Shown piece by piece: positions 15,885-24,307 of a stretch of DNA of 64,000 nucleotides. A model generated the notes under the pieces. It was not told where the DNA came from and did not search any database. It saw nothing but the letters and a program-made list of their open reading frames with translations. Numbering within the stretch: the stretch's first letter is position 1; each line of letters begins with the position of its first letter. A program made the position numbers and the translations under genes. The DNA lies in NCBI RefSeq assembly GCF_947251545.1, contig NZ_OX366362.1, positions 186,001 to 250,000 of the forward strand, read 5' to 3'. This DNA comes from Wolbachia endosymbiont (group A) of Anomoia purmunda (GTDB lineage: Bacteria; Pseudomonadota; Alphaproteobacteria; Rickettsiales; Anaplasmataceae).

Positions 15885-17186
15885 TCATGGAGTGGGTTGA
15901 TTATTCTCCATACTCAAATCTCTCGCTAGAAATAATGAGCCACAGATTAGTATGGTTTTGACGTTTTGGATAGAGGCTTTTAATATGTAATTTGATATTG
16001 CATCGCCAATTGATTCACATTCAACTGCTTTTATTCCTATGTTATTGGCTTTTTCCCTAATCAAATTTGTATTTGTTGCTTTAGGTTCAGACTTAACACA
16101 AACCGCACATAGTAGCTTGATATATGGCTTTAAGTGCTCTAAGAACTCTTCCACATTTCTGTTACGAGTAACACCAAAAACCACATAAATACCTTCAGCA
16201 AAATTATCTTTTACCCACTGAGATAGCACTCTAGCACCGTCATTATTGTGCGCACCATCTAAAAATAATTGCCAATCTTTCGGTAGTAGGGAAATTAAAT
16301 TACCTTCTTTTATAGACTCTAGCCGTGCAGGCCAATAAGTGCACTGTAAACCTGAAGTGATATCCTCTTCTCCAATATCAAGTTCATATTTTCCACTCAA
16401 AATGCTACATGCTGCAATAGCATTGCCTGCATTAATCACCTGATGATCACCCTTTAAAGATGGCAAAGAAAATTCTATTGATTGAATAGCTGATTGAAAG
16501 ACCATCCTATTACCTTGTTTTTCACAATTCCATTCAAGGCCTCCTCTATACAGAGGAGATTTCTTATTTATTGCATGGAATTCTAGTGTGTTCATTATAG
16601 ATTTTTCTTGTGGTGCGATTACGCAAGGAACATTAGGTTTCATTATTCCAGTCTTTTCACCTGCTATGGTCTCTACAGTAGGGCCAAGATATTCTGTATG
16701 ATCAAGGGCAATGGAAGTAATGATTGTTAAAATCGGACTATCTATAACATTTGTTGCATCAAGCCTTCCACCCATACCCACTTCAACTAAAGTTATATCG
16801 GCTTTATGACGAGAAAAAGCTAAAAAAGCTGCAATAGTTGCAGCTTCAAACAAAGTGATAGGTTGTTCTGCAATTACGGCACGGCATTCTTCTAACAAGC
16901 TATATAATTCATTATCATCGATATAACTGCCTGCAATAACTATTCTTTCATTAAAATTCACCAAATGTGGAGAAGTGTATGCATGGACCTTATACCCTGC
17001 TGCTTGCATTATATATCTTATAAATGCTAGTGTTGAGCCTTTCCCGTTAGTTCCAGCTATATGAATTACGGGAGGCACTTTTTTCTCGGGATTATCTAGT
17101 TTACTAAGAAAGCTTCTTATGGGATCAAGAGAAAAATCATTCGGCCTGTTACCAAGTGGCTTAGGCCAATGAGGCATATAGATCAT
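15885..17186 (-). CDS. folC: folylpolyglutamate/dihydrofolate synthase
   Basis: A 433-residue Mur-ligase-type enzyme that adds glutamate to dihydropteroate or folates. It shows the P-loop HIAGTNGKGST near residue 43, the folate-binding region SPHLVNFNERI, EVGMGGRLDATNV (about 140-152), the HTEYLG motif and the C-terminal LFLDGAHNNDGA. The length is normal. The start overlaps the end of the upstream mlaC-like gene by 26 bp, so the two are probably cotranscribed. With folA broken in this window, folate recycling may depend on host-derived reduced folates. Confidence 0.92.
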   Translation of the reverse strand: MIYMPHWPKPLGNRPNDFSLDPIRSFLSKLDNPEKKVPPVIHIAGTNGKGSTLAFIRYIMQAAGYKVHAYTSPHLVNFNERIVIAGSYIDDNELYSLLEECRAVIAEQPITLFEAATIAAFLAFSRHKADITLVEVGMGGRLDATNVIDSPILTIITSIALDHTEYLGPTVETIAGEKTGIMKPNVPCVIAPQEKSIMNTLEFHAINKKSPLYRGGLEWNCEKQGNRMVFQSAIQSIEFSLPSLKGDHQVINAGNAIAACSILSGKYELDIGEEDITSGLQCTYWPARLESIKEGNLISLLPKDWQLFLDGAHNNDGARVLSQWVKDNFAEGIYVVFGVTRNRNVEEFLEHLKPYIKLLCAVCVKSEPKATNTNLIREKANNIGIKAVECESIGDAISNYILKASIQNVKTILICGSLFLARDLSMENNQPTP

Positions 17187-17766
17187 TATTGCACTTTAAT
17201 TCATCTATAACGCTCGCTATACCATGCGTATCAATCTTCTCACTAAATTGAGAACGTTGATTAATAGCAATACTTATTCCACTCATTACAACATCACTTA
17301 TCAAGAAAGAACTGTGATTTTTAGTAACTTTAAAATCAATATTTGTAAATTCTTCATCACCGTAAGAAAATCTTGTACCAATTAAGCAAGTTTCATCGTC
17401 AACTGTTTTTGTACTCATTATGATCATTTCACTATCATGCATGTATTTATATAAAATTTTAACGCACAAATGCGTAAGATACACTTCATACTCTCTTAAA
17501 AAATCTTCTTTTTCTTTTTGTTTAACTAAAGCCCAATGTTTTCCTATAACGAATTGCGATATTCCTTTGAGGTTAACATTGTTTTGAATGACCTCCTGAA
17601 GCTTTTTTCGCACACATTCCCGGTTTTTTTTATTCTCCTTTGTAGATATACCATCCACTTGTTGCTTCATAGTATGCACAAAAATTTTGTGATCTGTACA
17701 ATTAGTGTAAGCACTTGAAGAAATTACAATAAAAACAATGATAGTTAAAACTTTAGTAATGTTCAT
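17161..17766 (-). CDS. mlaC: MlaC-like periplasmic phospholipid-binding protein
   Basis: A 201-residue protein with an N-terminal signal peptide (hydrophobic residues 6-20) and the MlaC/Tgt2 layout: a helical N-terminal region, FVIGKHWALVKQKEKEDFLREYEVYL (the canonical G-x-x-W motif region), and a C-terminal strand-rich part ending near VMSGISIAINQRSQF. The family carries phospholipids between inner and outer membranes for the Mla transporter. Other Mla genes are not nearby, as is common in Rickettsiales. Sequence conservation is weak, so the name rests on the motif order. Confidence 0.75.
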   Translation of the reverse strand: MNITKVLTIIVFIVISSSAYTNCTDHKIFVHTMKQQVDGISTKENKKNRECVRKKLQEVIQNNVNLKGISQFVIGKHWALVKQKEKEDFLREYEVYLTHLCVKILYKYMHDSEMIIMSTKTVDDETCLIGTRFSYGDEEFTNIDFKVTKNHSSFLISDVVMSGISIAINQRSQFSEKIDTHGIASVIDELKCNNDLYASLA

Positions 17767-17884
17767 AAGATATATTTATTAGCTATGATACTTAGAATGC
17801 AAAGTTTAATAAAGATTAAATAATAATCGCTAGCTTTAATATATCTATAGACACACCTTGTATAAATCATCTACAATTAATTAA

Positions 17885-18040
17885 GGGTCTGTTCTATGCG
17901 TTATGAGTTAAGTTAAATTTCCCGAGCGATAATTTCTAGTCAAGGGAATTGCCTCTGTTAATTTCGTTGAAATTGATACGCGATGCCCACCTTAACTTTA
18001 GTCTCAGGAATCTACTAAGGCTGACGGTAGATACGGATCC
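17885..18040 (+). ncRNA. ssrS: candidate 6S RNA
   Basis: About 155 nt between mlaC and ratA with dense pairing: AGTTAAG (about 17907) with CTTAACT (about 17991), AATTTCCC with GGGAATT (about 17916 and 17944), AATTTC-GTT-GAAATT near 17960, and ATCTAC (18010) with GTAGAT (18027). The segment CCCGAGCGATAATTTC resembles part of E. coli 6S RNA. 6S RNA binds the sigma70 holoenzyme. The location and size fit, but ends and fold were judged by eye. Confidence 0.4.
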
Positions 18041-18062
18041 TATTTTGATTGGTTTAACATTT

Positions 18063-18524
18063 ATGCTTCATCAATACAAAGAACAGGGTGTTTTCCTATG
18101 TTCGCCTAATGAAGTATTCCAAATTGTAATTGATGTTGAAAGGTATCCTGATTTTGTTCCTTGGTGCAAAGCCGTTTATATAAAAGAAAAAATTAACAAC
18201 CAAATGGTTGTGGATCTCCTCGCAGCTTTTCATGGAATTAAAGGTAGATATACATCAGAAGTTACTTCTCTTTCTCCAAGTGGAACAAATGAAGGTTGGA
18301 TAAAAGCTGTATCATCAAATGGAATATTTAAACATCTATACAATGAATGGCAATTCATTCCCATAGATGAAAATAAAACTATGGTAAAGTTTTATATAGA
18401 GTTTAAGTTTAAGTCCAACTCATTTTCCACTTTATTAAACTCATTATATAAGTATACACAAAGTAAAATAATTGCTGCATTTAAAGATAGGGCTGAAAGC
18501 CTTGCTAAACAAAAGTTATCTTGA
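18063..18524 (+). CDS. ratA: RatA/Coq10-type START-domain protein
   Basis: A 153-residue SRPBCC protein. It has the typical YPDFVPWCKAV motif (about 33-43) and a strand-rich barrel followed by a long C-terminal helix ending AFKDRAESLAKQKL. Family members include RatA of E. coli and mitochondrial Coq10, which binds ubiquinone; in alphaproteobacteria the Coq10-like role is the likelier one. ATG 18063 is chosen because family proteins begin about 30 residues before YPxFxPW; the frame is open further upstream but overlaps the candidate 6S RNA. Confidence 0.85.
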   Translation: MLHQYKEQGVFLCSPNEVFQIVIDVERYPDFVPWCKAVYIKEKINNQMVVDLLAAFHGIKGRYTSEVTSLSPSGTNEGWIKAVSSNGIFKHLYNEWQFIPIDENKTMVKFYIEFKFKSNSFSTLLNSLYKYTQSKIIAAFKDRAESLAKQKLS

Positions 18525-18578
18525 CATTATTAATATAAATGTATAATTTTTTTTAGTAAGTTAAGTGTTTATATTGTA

Positions 18579-19283
18579 ATGATTTTTAGACTATTGTTTT
18601 TATTAATTTTCATAAGTGTTAATTCTTATGCAGTTGTTAAGCAAGATTTATCCGATAACCAATACATTCAAAAAAAACCCAATGAAATAACATCAAATGA
18701 GCTATTATCGCCATTACCTGATGATAAATTATTAGGAGATCCAAAAGCACCAATTCTAATGATAGAATATGCTTCATTAACTTGTTATCACTGCTCTCTT
18801 TTTCATAGGAATGTTTTTCCTAAAATTAAAGAGAAATATATAGACACAGGTAAGATGTTATATATATTTCGTCATTTTCCTTTGGATTACAGAGGGCTAA
18901 AGGCTGCAATGCTAAGTCATTGCTACGAAAAACAAGAAGACTACTTTAATTTTAACAAAGCTGTTTTTAACTCAATAGATTCGAGGAATTACTACAATTT
19001 AAGTGATTTGACTTTACTACAAAGAATTGCTGCACTAAGCAACTTAAAGCAAGATGCATTTAACCAATGCATTAATGATAAGAAAATAATGGATAAAATC
19101 GTAAATGATAAATCACTGGCAATTAATACACTTGGTATCACAGCCACTCCAATATTTTTCATCAAGCTTAACGATAATAAATCATATATAGAGCATAATA
19201 AAGTTAAACATGAAGGGTATAAAGAGCTGAAATACTTCACTAATGTGATAGATAAATTATATGGAAAAGCTATAGTGAAGTAA
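18579..19283 (+). CDS. dsbA: DsbA-family periplasmic thiol oxidoreductase
   Basis: A 234-residue protein with an N-terminal signal sequence (hydrophobic residues 2-18) and a thioredoxin fold. The active site is CYHC (in ASLTCYHCSLF, about residue 69) and the cis-proline region is ITATPIFFI (about 189-197). Length and pattern fit the alphaproteobacterial DsbA-like proteins studied in Wolbachia. It is expected to oxidise cysteines in exported proteins. It is a single gene, 54 bp after ratA on the same strand. Confidence 0.88.
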   Translation: MIFRLLFLLIFISVNSYAVVKQDLSDNQYIQKKPNEITSNELLSPLPDDKLLGDPKAPILMIEYASLTCYHCSLFHRNVFPKIKEKYIDTGKMLYIFRHFPLDYRGLKAAMLSHCYEKQEDYFNFNKAVFNSIDSRNYYNLSDLTLLQRIAALSNLKQDAFNQCINDKKIMDKIVNDKSLAINTLGITATPIFFIKLNDNKSYIEHNKVKHEGYKELKYFTNVIDKLYGKAIVK

Positions 19284-19312
19284 TACCACTGTAGCTTACC
19301 ATATAAAAGACT

Positions 19313-19591
19313 CTATGCTGAGTCATTGTTTTTCACTACTGTTTGTTGTTTTTTACGCTCAAACTCTCTTTTTTTACTGTGCCAAGTGTAGTAATACATA
19401 GCGATTTTATTCTCTATTAATACTATTGTCCCATCATAAAACTGAACCATATCCATAACTTTTCTCTGAGCTTCATCAAAACGTTCTTTATACTTTTCAC
19501 GATAAGCTGGATTATGTAGTAACATAACCCCTTCATTCTTGTTAGATTTTTTGTTTAACGTTTCAACTTCACCAGCAATAGTATAAGACAT
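19313..19591 (-). CDS. conserved small Rickettsiales protein, 92 aa
   Basis: A hydrophilic, helical protein with HNPAYREKYKERFDEAQRKV in the middle, an IENKIAMYYYTWHSKKREF segment and a basic tail. It recalls the small Rickettsiales-specific DUF2671 family, but that is from memory and not certain. No signal peptide or membrane segment. It stands alone, antisense to dsbA. The 258 bp upstream (19592-19849) are AT-rich with no other recognisable feature. Confidence 0.65.
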   Translation of the reverse strand: MSYTIAGEVETLNKKSNKNEGVMLLHNPAYREKYKERFDEAQRKVMDMVQFYDGTIVLIENKIAMYYYTWHSKKREFERKKQQTVVKNNDSA

Positions 19592-19849
19592 ATAACCCCC
19601 TCTAATTGATTATAAAAATTATATTTTAAAAAGAGAAATGCGCATAAACAATCCCTTTAATTCTAGCATAATAATCGACTGTTTGTTATACTAGTTAACT
19701 ATAGTACGATATATAATAATTTTTGTCACTTAAAATTTTATACTATGAAATAATAACTTAAAATAAATGTTTTTATTATTTTAAACTATATTATTATATT
19801 TATAAATTGTGTATGAATTAAGTCTCCCTAATTTATAATATAAAACGTA

Positions 19850-20497
19850 ATGCGTAACAACTTTTGTATAAAATTGTCATATATAAGAAATCTATTTGCA
19901 AAAGAATATAAAAAAATAGAAGAATATTGTATTCTTGAAAAAAAGCAACATATGCAAATTGGCCCTGAAGAAGGAAAGCTATTAAGTTTATTTATAAAAA
20001 TCCAAAAAATCAAAAGTATTGTTGAGATTGGCACGTTATACGGTTATTCGTCGATTTGCATGGCAAAAGCTCTACTAGAAGACGGTCATATATATACAAT
20101 AGAAAATAATCCTCAACACTCAAGAATAGCAAAAAAAAATTTTAGTGCTTTTAATCTAAGTGATAAAATTACTCTAATAGAAGGCGATGCACTGGAAAAA
20201 ATTAATGAATTATCAGCAAAAGCACCATTTGACATGATATTTATCGATGCTGACAAAAGTAGTTACCCTAAGTATTTAGATTGGGCAGAGTCATACATTA
20301 AACAAGGTGGGCTAATCGTTGCAGACAACACTCTACTGTTTAACACAGTATTTTTAGAATCGCCTCCAAAAGAAGTATCAGAAAAATCATGGCATGCTAT
20401 GAGGGAGTTTAATAATAGATTATCAGATGAAAAAAAATATTTCTCTATATTGATTCCAACTGATGAAGGAATGACTGTAGCTTTAAAGCTAACATAA
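19850..20497 (+). CDS. SAM-dependent O-methyltransferase (COMT-like)
   Basis: A 215-residue class I methyltransferase of the caffeoyl-CoA O-methyltransferase type. It shows the SAM-binding motif VEIGTLYGYSSICMA (about 58-72), the acidic ribose-binding TIENNP, FDMIFIDADKSSYPKYLDWA (metal and SAM contacts) and GGLIVADNTL. The substrate is not predictable from sequence. It ends 1 nt before the end of the convergent GST gene, so there is no room for a separate terminator between them. Confidence 0.85.
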   Translation: MRNNFCIKLSYIRNLFAKEYKKIEEYCILEKKQHMQIGPEEGKLLSLFIKIQKIKSIVEIGTLYGYSSICMAKALLEDGHIYTIENNPQHSRIAKKNFSAFNLSDKITLIEGDALEKINELSAKAPFDMIFIDADKSSYPKYLDWAESYIKQGGLIVADNTLLFNTVFLESPPKEVSEKSWHAMREFNNRLSDEKKYFSILIPTDEGMTVALKLT

Positions 20498-20498
20498 G

Positions 20499-21152
20499 TT
20501 AAAAATCAAGGTCAGCATAATGTTTAGGAGGGATTAAACCAGAAATCCTCCCTAATAATATCTCACGAAAACAAGGCTTTGATTTAACAATGGAGTACCA
20601 TTGTTTTAAAATTTTACTTTTTTCCCATGGAAAACTACTTACATAATCCATTACGGAAATATGCGATGCTAAAGTAATATCAGCTAAAGTGAACTTATCA
20701 GTTGCAAGCCAAACGTTCTTGTTAATTAAGTGTTCGATGTATTCCATATGGCAAGGCAGGTTATGCTGAGCTGCATGAAGAAATCTAGAGTCAGGGCTGC
20801 GGTTAGTAATTACTTTTTCATTCATAATATACTTAGTAACTTCATTGTAAAATTTGTTATCGAACCAATTGATTAGAGCACGTATTTTAGACTTAATAAT
20901 AGTGGATGAACCAAGTAATTTGACGTCGCTATTGTAAGTCTCTTCTATATATTCACAAATGGCATTACTATCCGCTATTACAAAGTTATTATCTATTAAT
21001 ACTGGTACTTGCCCGGTTGGGTTGATCTCCATAAATTCATTCCGCTTTTCCCACGGATTTTCATACACTAGATCACAGCCTAATTTTTTTTCTTTTAGAA
21101 AAGCTCTAACTTTTCGTGAAAATGGACAAAGAGGAAAATGATATAAGATCAT
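20499..21152 (-). CDS. glutathione S-transferase family protein
   Basis: A 217-residue protein with a GST N-terminal thioredoxin-like domain (LYHFPLCPFSRKVRAFL, with CPFS where GSTs and glutaredoxins have the catalytic Cys or Ser; NPTGQVPVL with the cis-proline; ADSNAICEYIEE) and a helical C-terminal domain (about 85-210). It may conjugate or reduce using glutathione, or act as a stringent starvation-like regulator; the sequence does not decide. The start is ATG at the end of the ORF; the region upstream is filled with repeats. Confidence 0.85.
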   Translation of the reverse strand: MILYHFPLCPFSRKVRAFLKEKKLGCDLVYENPWEKRNEFMEINPTGQVPVLIDNNFVIADSNAICEYIEETYNSDVKLLGSSTIIKSKIRALINWFDNKFYNEVTKYIMNEKVITNRSPDSRFLHAAQHNLPCHMEYIEHLINKNVWLATDKFTLADITLASHISVMDYVSSFPWEKSKILKQWYSIVKSKPCFREILLGRISGLIPPKHYADLDF

Positions 21153-21164
21153 AATGTTCCTCTT

Positions 21165-21240
21165 TTGTTATCCCAGTACCTATAGGTTGTTATTCCAGTG
21201 TGTGACACTGAAATCCACATCTTTTTTCTCTGGATCCAAG
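21165..21240. repeat. palindromic repeat
   Basis: TATTCCAGTGTGTGACACTGAAATCC and flanking TTATCCCAGTACC are members of the dispersed palindrome family. The block ends in GGATCCAAG, which is duplicated on the far side of the adjacent MITE. Confidence 0.65.
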
Positions 21241-21483
21241 CATAGCTGTACGAACATTCATTTTTGAAGGTAAATTGCACAGCAAATGGTGTCATTCCAG
21301 TGCTTGACACTGGAATCCAGAAATTTTGCTTATAACTGAGCTGATGAGCTAAAGGTAGTTGTCTTACGCTAAAACAAACGTTTTTAATTAAGTTGCATAG
21401 AAGCTGGATCCCAGTGTCTGGGCACTGGGATGACACTCCACTGGTGGGAATTGCTCCCAAACTACAACGTTCGTACAGTTGTG
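21241..21483. mobile_element. MITE copy B with 9-bp target duplication
   Basis: A 243-bp segment with ends CATAGCTGTACGAACATT and ACAACGTTCGTACAGTTGTG (imperfect inverted repeats), flanked on both sides by GGATCCAAG (21232-21240 and 21484-21492). Two palindromes of the TCATTCCAGTG type lie inside. It has the same ends as 23802-24052 and 44868-45095. No coding capacity. Confidence 0.8.
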
Positions 21484-21615
21484 GGATCCAAGTTGGAATG
21501 ACAAGGGAAGAGTATTTTAGGTAACAGTTGTTTACTCCAAAGTAATGTTGCAAAAGGTCTAACATATAAATTATAAGACTAATATAGGATATACCTTGCT
21601 AAATAAAAAAAAAAG

Positions 21616-21621
21616 TATAAT
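21616..21621 (+). promoter_or_regulatory. -10 box of the SRP RNA gene
   Basis: A perfect TATAAT lies 9 bases before the first paired base of the SRP RNA. A TTGCTA at 21596-21601 could be a -35 but the spacing (14) is short. Confidence 0.5.
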
Positions 21622-21630
21622 ATTTTATAA

Positions 21631-21709
21631 GGTATGCAGGCAAAAACTCTGTAATTTGGTCAGACCAGAAATGAAGCAGCCATATCAGAACCTTTTTGGG
21701 TTGCATACC
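21631..21709 (+). ncRNA. ffs: signal recognition particle RNA, small bacterial type
   Basis: About 79 nt closed by GGTATGCA (21631-21638) and TGCATACC (21702-21709). The apical part has the SRP core GGTCAGACCAGAAATGAAGCAGCC (21658-21681), equivalent to the conserved GGTCAGG...GGAAGCAGCC loop that binds Ffh. It lies directly before dnaX, a common arrangement. Confidence 0.92.
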
Positions 21710-21737
21710 TATTTCATTATTTGTTTTATCCGAGGCT

Positions 21738-23339
21738 ATGAATATAGCATTAAAACATCGTCCTAGTAGCTTCAAAGATCTAGTAGGTCAAGATATATTA
21801 GTGCGTGTATTAGAAAATGCTTTTATTTTAAACAAAATCCCACAATCTATACTGCTCTCTGGTAGTAGTGGAGTTGGTAAAACCACCACTGCAAGGATAA
21901 TAGCTTTATGTTTGAATTGTTCCCTGGGGCCAATTTTTGAACCTTGCGGATCATGTGAAAATTGTCTAGCAATAAAAAATTCAAGCCATCCAGATGTAAT
22001 TGAAATCGATGCGGCAAGTCACACTAGCATTGACGATATTAAAGTAATCCTGGGAGATATTTGCTATTCACCTATAAGCTCTAAATTCAAAGTCTACATT
22101 ATAGATGAAGTACACATGTTATCCAGCAGTGCATTTAACGCATTACTTAAAACCCTAGAAGAGCCACCATCTAGTGTAAAGTTCATTTTAGCAACTACGG
22201 AAATAAAAAAAATACCAATAACTATTATTGCACGTTGTCAAAGATTTGATTTACACAACATTCCTGTAGCTAAAATAGTGGAACGTTTAAATGATGTTGC
22301 ACAAAAAGAGAGTTATTTCATTGAAAAGGGAGCATTAGAATTAATTGCACGACACTCTGGAAATTCAATGCGTAACGCCTTGTTTCTGATGAATCAAGCA
22401 GTTCTATATAGCAAAGATGGTGCAATATCCACTAAAAATGTGACAGACATACTTGGCCTAGTGGATAAAGATATTATATTCGATCTATTAGGAGCAATAT
22501 TAGATGGTGATTTACAGAAAGCTCTATCAGTGTTTGACAAGGCGATAAAAACAGCAAATCCACTTAGTATTTTTGAAGGTCTATTGCAAACAATTCAGTT
22601 AGTATGCCGTTTTTTGATTACAAAAGAAATTGATAATGCAGTTACAGAGCATGAAAAGAATAGGATAAAAGATTTAAGTATAAAGAGATCTTTAATATTT
22701 TTTTCGAGATTGTGGAGGGTTCTCCTTAAAGGTATTCAAGATGTAAAAGCTTCGACATGCAATGATGTTGCTGCTGAAATGATGCTAATTAGTCTTTGCT
22801 ATCTCTCTGATCTACCTTCTCCAGAACAGGTGATCAAAAAAGTTCTTTCACAGAATGCAGAGCAAGGAAATAGACAGGGCAGACCTGTTGCACCTTCCCC
22901 CTCTGTCATACAAGTAGCTGACTACTCGGATCCAAAAAAATATGTGGAAAGTAAACAACAACCCCACTCTGTCATCCCAGTGCGTGACACTGGGATCCAT
23001 GTGGAAAATAAACAACAAAATTACGATTTTGATAAGATTTTGCAACTATTAAGGCGGAGTAACCAAATTTATCTTTACAAACAACTGTGTAATAATCTAC
23101 AATTAATAGATTGTAAACCTGGATATTTAAAATTAAAAGCTGTATCTAAGTTGGATAGTAATTTTTGCAATGATTTAAAAAATTACTTAAGCCAGGTGAC
23201 TCAGCAAGAGTGGGTTATTGCAGTTGATACAGGTTATATAAACAGGGAAGTGAGTAATTTAAATTATGCACCTGCGGTCAAGGATATACTTGACACGTTT
23301 AAAGGTGCAAAAGTAGTTAATATAGAAAATAAGGAGTAA
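21738..23339 (+). CDS. dnaX: DNA polymerase III subunit gamma/tau
   Basis: A 533-residue clamp-loader ATPase. It shows HRPSSFKDLVGQ at the N-terminus, Walker A SGSSGVGKTTTAR, a zinc knuckle (CLNC, CGSCENC), Walker B YIIDEVHML, and EEPPSSVKFILATTE with sensor 1. The C-terminal tau-like region is short. ATG 21738 is chosen because DnaX begins within a few residues of ALKHRP; the longer ORF overlaps the SRP RNA. Around residues 391-427 the protein carries an in-frame insertion from two dispersed palindromes (22908-23018). It is cotranscribed with ybaB, which starts 3 nt after the stop. Confidence 0.93.
   Translation: MNIALKHRPSSFKDLVGQDILVRVLENAFILNKIPQSILLSGSSGVGKTTTARIIALCLNCSLGPIFEPCGSCENCLAIKNSSHPDVIEIDAASHTSIDDIKVILGDICYSPISSKFKVYIIDEVHMLSSSAFNALLKTLEEPPSSVKFILATTEIKKIPITIIARCQRFDLHNIPVAKIVERLNDVAQKESYFIEKGALELIARHSGNSMRNALFLMNQAVLYSKDGAISTKNVTDILGLVDKDIIFDLLGAILDGDLQKALSVFDKAIKTANPLSIFEGLLQTIQLVCRFLITKEIDNAVTEHEKNRIKDLSIKRSLIFFSRLWRVLLKGIQDVKASTCNDVAAEMMLISLCYLSDLPSPEQVIKKVLSQNAEQGNRQGRPVAPSPSVIQVADYSDPKKYVESKQQPHSVIPVRDTGIHVENKQQNYDFDKILQLLRRSNQIYLYKQLCNNLQLIDCKPGYLKLKAVSKLDSNFCNDLKNYLSQVTQQEWVIAVDTGYINREVSNLNYAPAVKDILDTFKGAKVVNIENKE
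22908..23018. repeat. double palindrome inserted in dnaX
   Basis: A degenerate member (GTCATACAAGTAGCTGAC then GGATCC, 22908-22932) and a clean one (GTCATCCCAGTGCGTGACACTGGGATCC, 22971-22998) lie in frame within dnaX. The clean one is bracketed by a ~20-bp direct repeat (22941-22961 and 22999-23018, ATGTGGAAARTAAACAACAA), so a 57-bp unit, a multiple of three, was added. The encoded peptide includes VIPVRDTGIH. Confidence 0.85.
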
Positions 23340-23342
23340 GTT

Positions 23343-23675
23343 GTGGATTTTAGTCAAATAATGAAACAAGCGCAAGAGATGCAAAAAAAGCTTGCAGAAG
23401 CTCAAGAAAAATATGTTGGAAAAGAGTTTCAAGGTATTTCTGGTGGCGGCAAAGTTTCTGTATTAGTGGAAGTCATAAAAATAGGTAGCTATAAAGCTAA
23501 AAAGGTGAACATAGACTTAGAACTTATGAGAAATGAGGAAAAAGATATAGTAGAGGATTTAGTAACAGCAGCGTTTAATGATGCCGTTAAAAAAGCAGAA
23601 GAAGATATTGCGAATGCAACTTCTGATCTTGCAGGTATGATCGGTTTACCACCTGGATTTAAACTTCCTTTTTGA
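23343..23675 (+). CDS. ybaB: YbaB/EbfC nucleoid-associated protein
   Basis: A 110-residue protein of the YbaB/EbfC family: N-terminal helix MKQAQEMQKKLAEAQ, the central GGGKVSVLVE strand, the DLVTAAFNDAVKKAEE helix and the end GMIGLPPGFKLPF. It forms DNA-binding dimers. The GTG start at 23343 lies 3 nt after the dnaX stop with AAGGAG just before it. The dnaX-ybaB pairing is conserved in many bacteria. Confidence 0.92.
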   Translation: MDFSQIMKQAQEMQKKLAEAQEKYVGKEFQGISGGGKVSVLVEVIKIGSYKAKKVNIDLELMRNEEKDIVEDLVTAAFNDAVKKAEEDIANATSDLAGMIGLPPGFKLPF

Positions 23676-23781
23676 ATTTATTTCTATACTACTGAAGTTT
23701 CTTTTAGTGTAAGTATTTTTTTCTAATATTTTCAACGCTAGTATTTCTTTATATAATGCACCTATAGCTAGCACAGCCCTA

Positions 23782-24098
23782 CATCATACCGCGATTCATT
23801 CCATAACTGTACGAACATTGCAATATGGCACATAGTAAACGATGTCATTCCAGTGCTTGACACTGGAATCCAGCCTTGCCGTAATCTCATCAAGAACGTT
23901 GTGCTTTAACATAAAACGGCTACTTTTATGCTTACCAACTTAATAAAATTCCTGGATTCCAGTGTCAAGCACTGGGATGACAAGAAGAGGGTACTTGAAT
24001 AAGAGGCATTGCCCTCCTGGTAGACCCAAATTGCAATGTTCGTGCAGTTATGGATTCATTCGCGGTATCTCATCCGCTAACAAGTAGCGGAATGACGA
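23782..24098. repeat. CGC-type palindrome interrupted by a MITE
   Basis: The left part (23782-23801) and right part (24053-24098) together rebuild the repeat seen whole at 10258-10313 and 53051-53107. Between them sits MITE copy A. The uninterrupted relatives show what the empty site looked like. Confidence 0.85.
23802..24052. mobile_element. MITE copy A with 9-bp target duplication
   Basis: A 251-bp segment with ends CATAACTGTACGAACATTGC and GCAATGTTCGTGCAGTTATG, flanked by GATTCATTC on both sides (23793-23801 and 24053-24061). It contains two TCATTCCAGTGCTTGACACTGG-type palindromes and a stretch (TAACATAAAACGGCTACTTTTATGC) also found in copy C and near 37210-37250. The interruption of a known repeat proves insertion. 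Confidence 0.88.
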
Positions 24099-24241
24099 GG
24101 TCTTTCGATAGTAAATCTTACCTATGTTAGCTATACCAAAAAATCAAGAGTAAAAAAGTCGTATTTATTCATTAATAAAATCTTTGTCTTCTCCTAAAAA
24201 TTAGTTAAAATGTAGGATACTTTGTGTTATTAAGTTAGCAC

Positions 24242-24302
24242 TTGACTTAACTTTAGTTGTTACTTAGACTGCTAAAGTGGAATTTTAATTTTTTTACGAG
24301 GA
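24242..24302 (+). promoter_or_regulatory. wsp promoter and ribosome binding site
   Basis: TTGACT (24242-24247), a 17-bp spacer and TAGACT (24265-24270), then GAGGA (24298-24302) 5 nt before ATG 24308. The strong arrangement fits the high expression of wsp. Confidence 0.6.
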
Positions 24303-24307
24303 CAATT

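Noticed and set aside
21149..21565. 138-residue ORF across the MITE upstream of the GST gene
   Set aside because: It reads through palindromes and the MITE; the peptide is translated repeat sequence.
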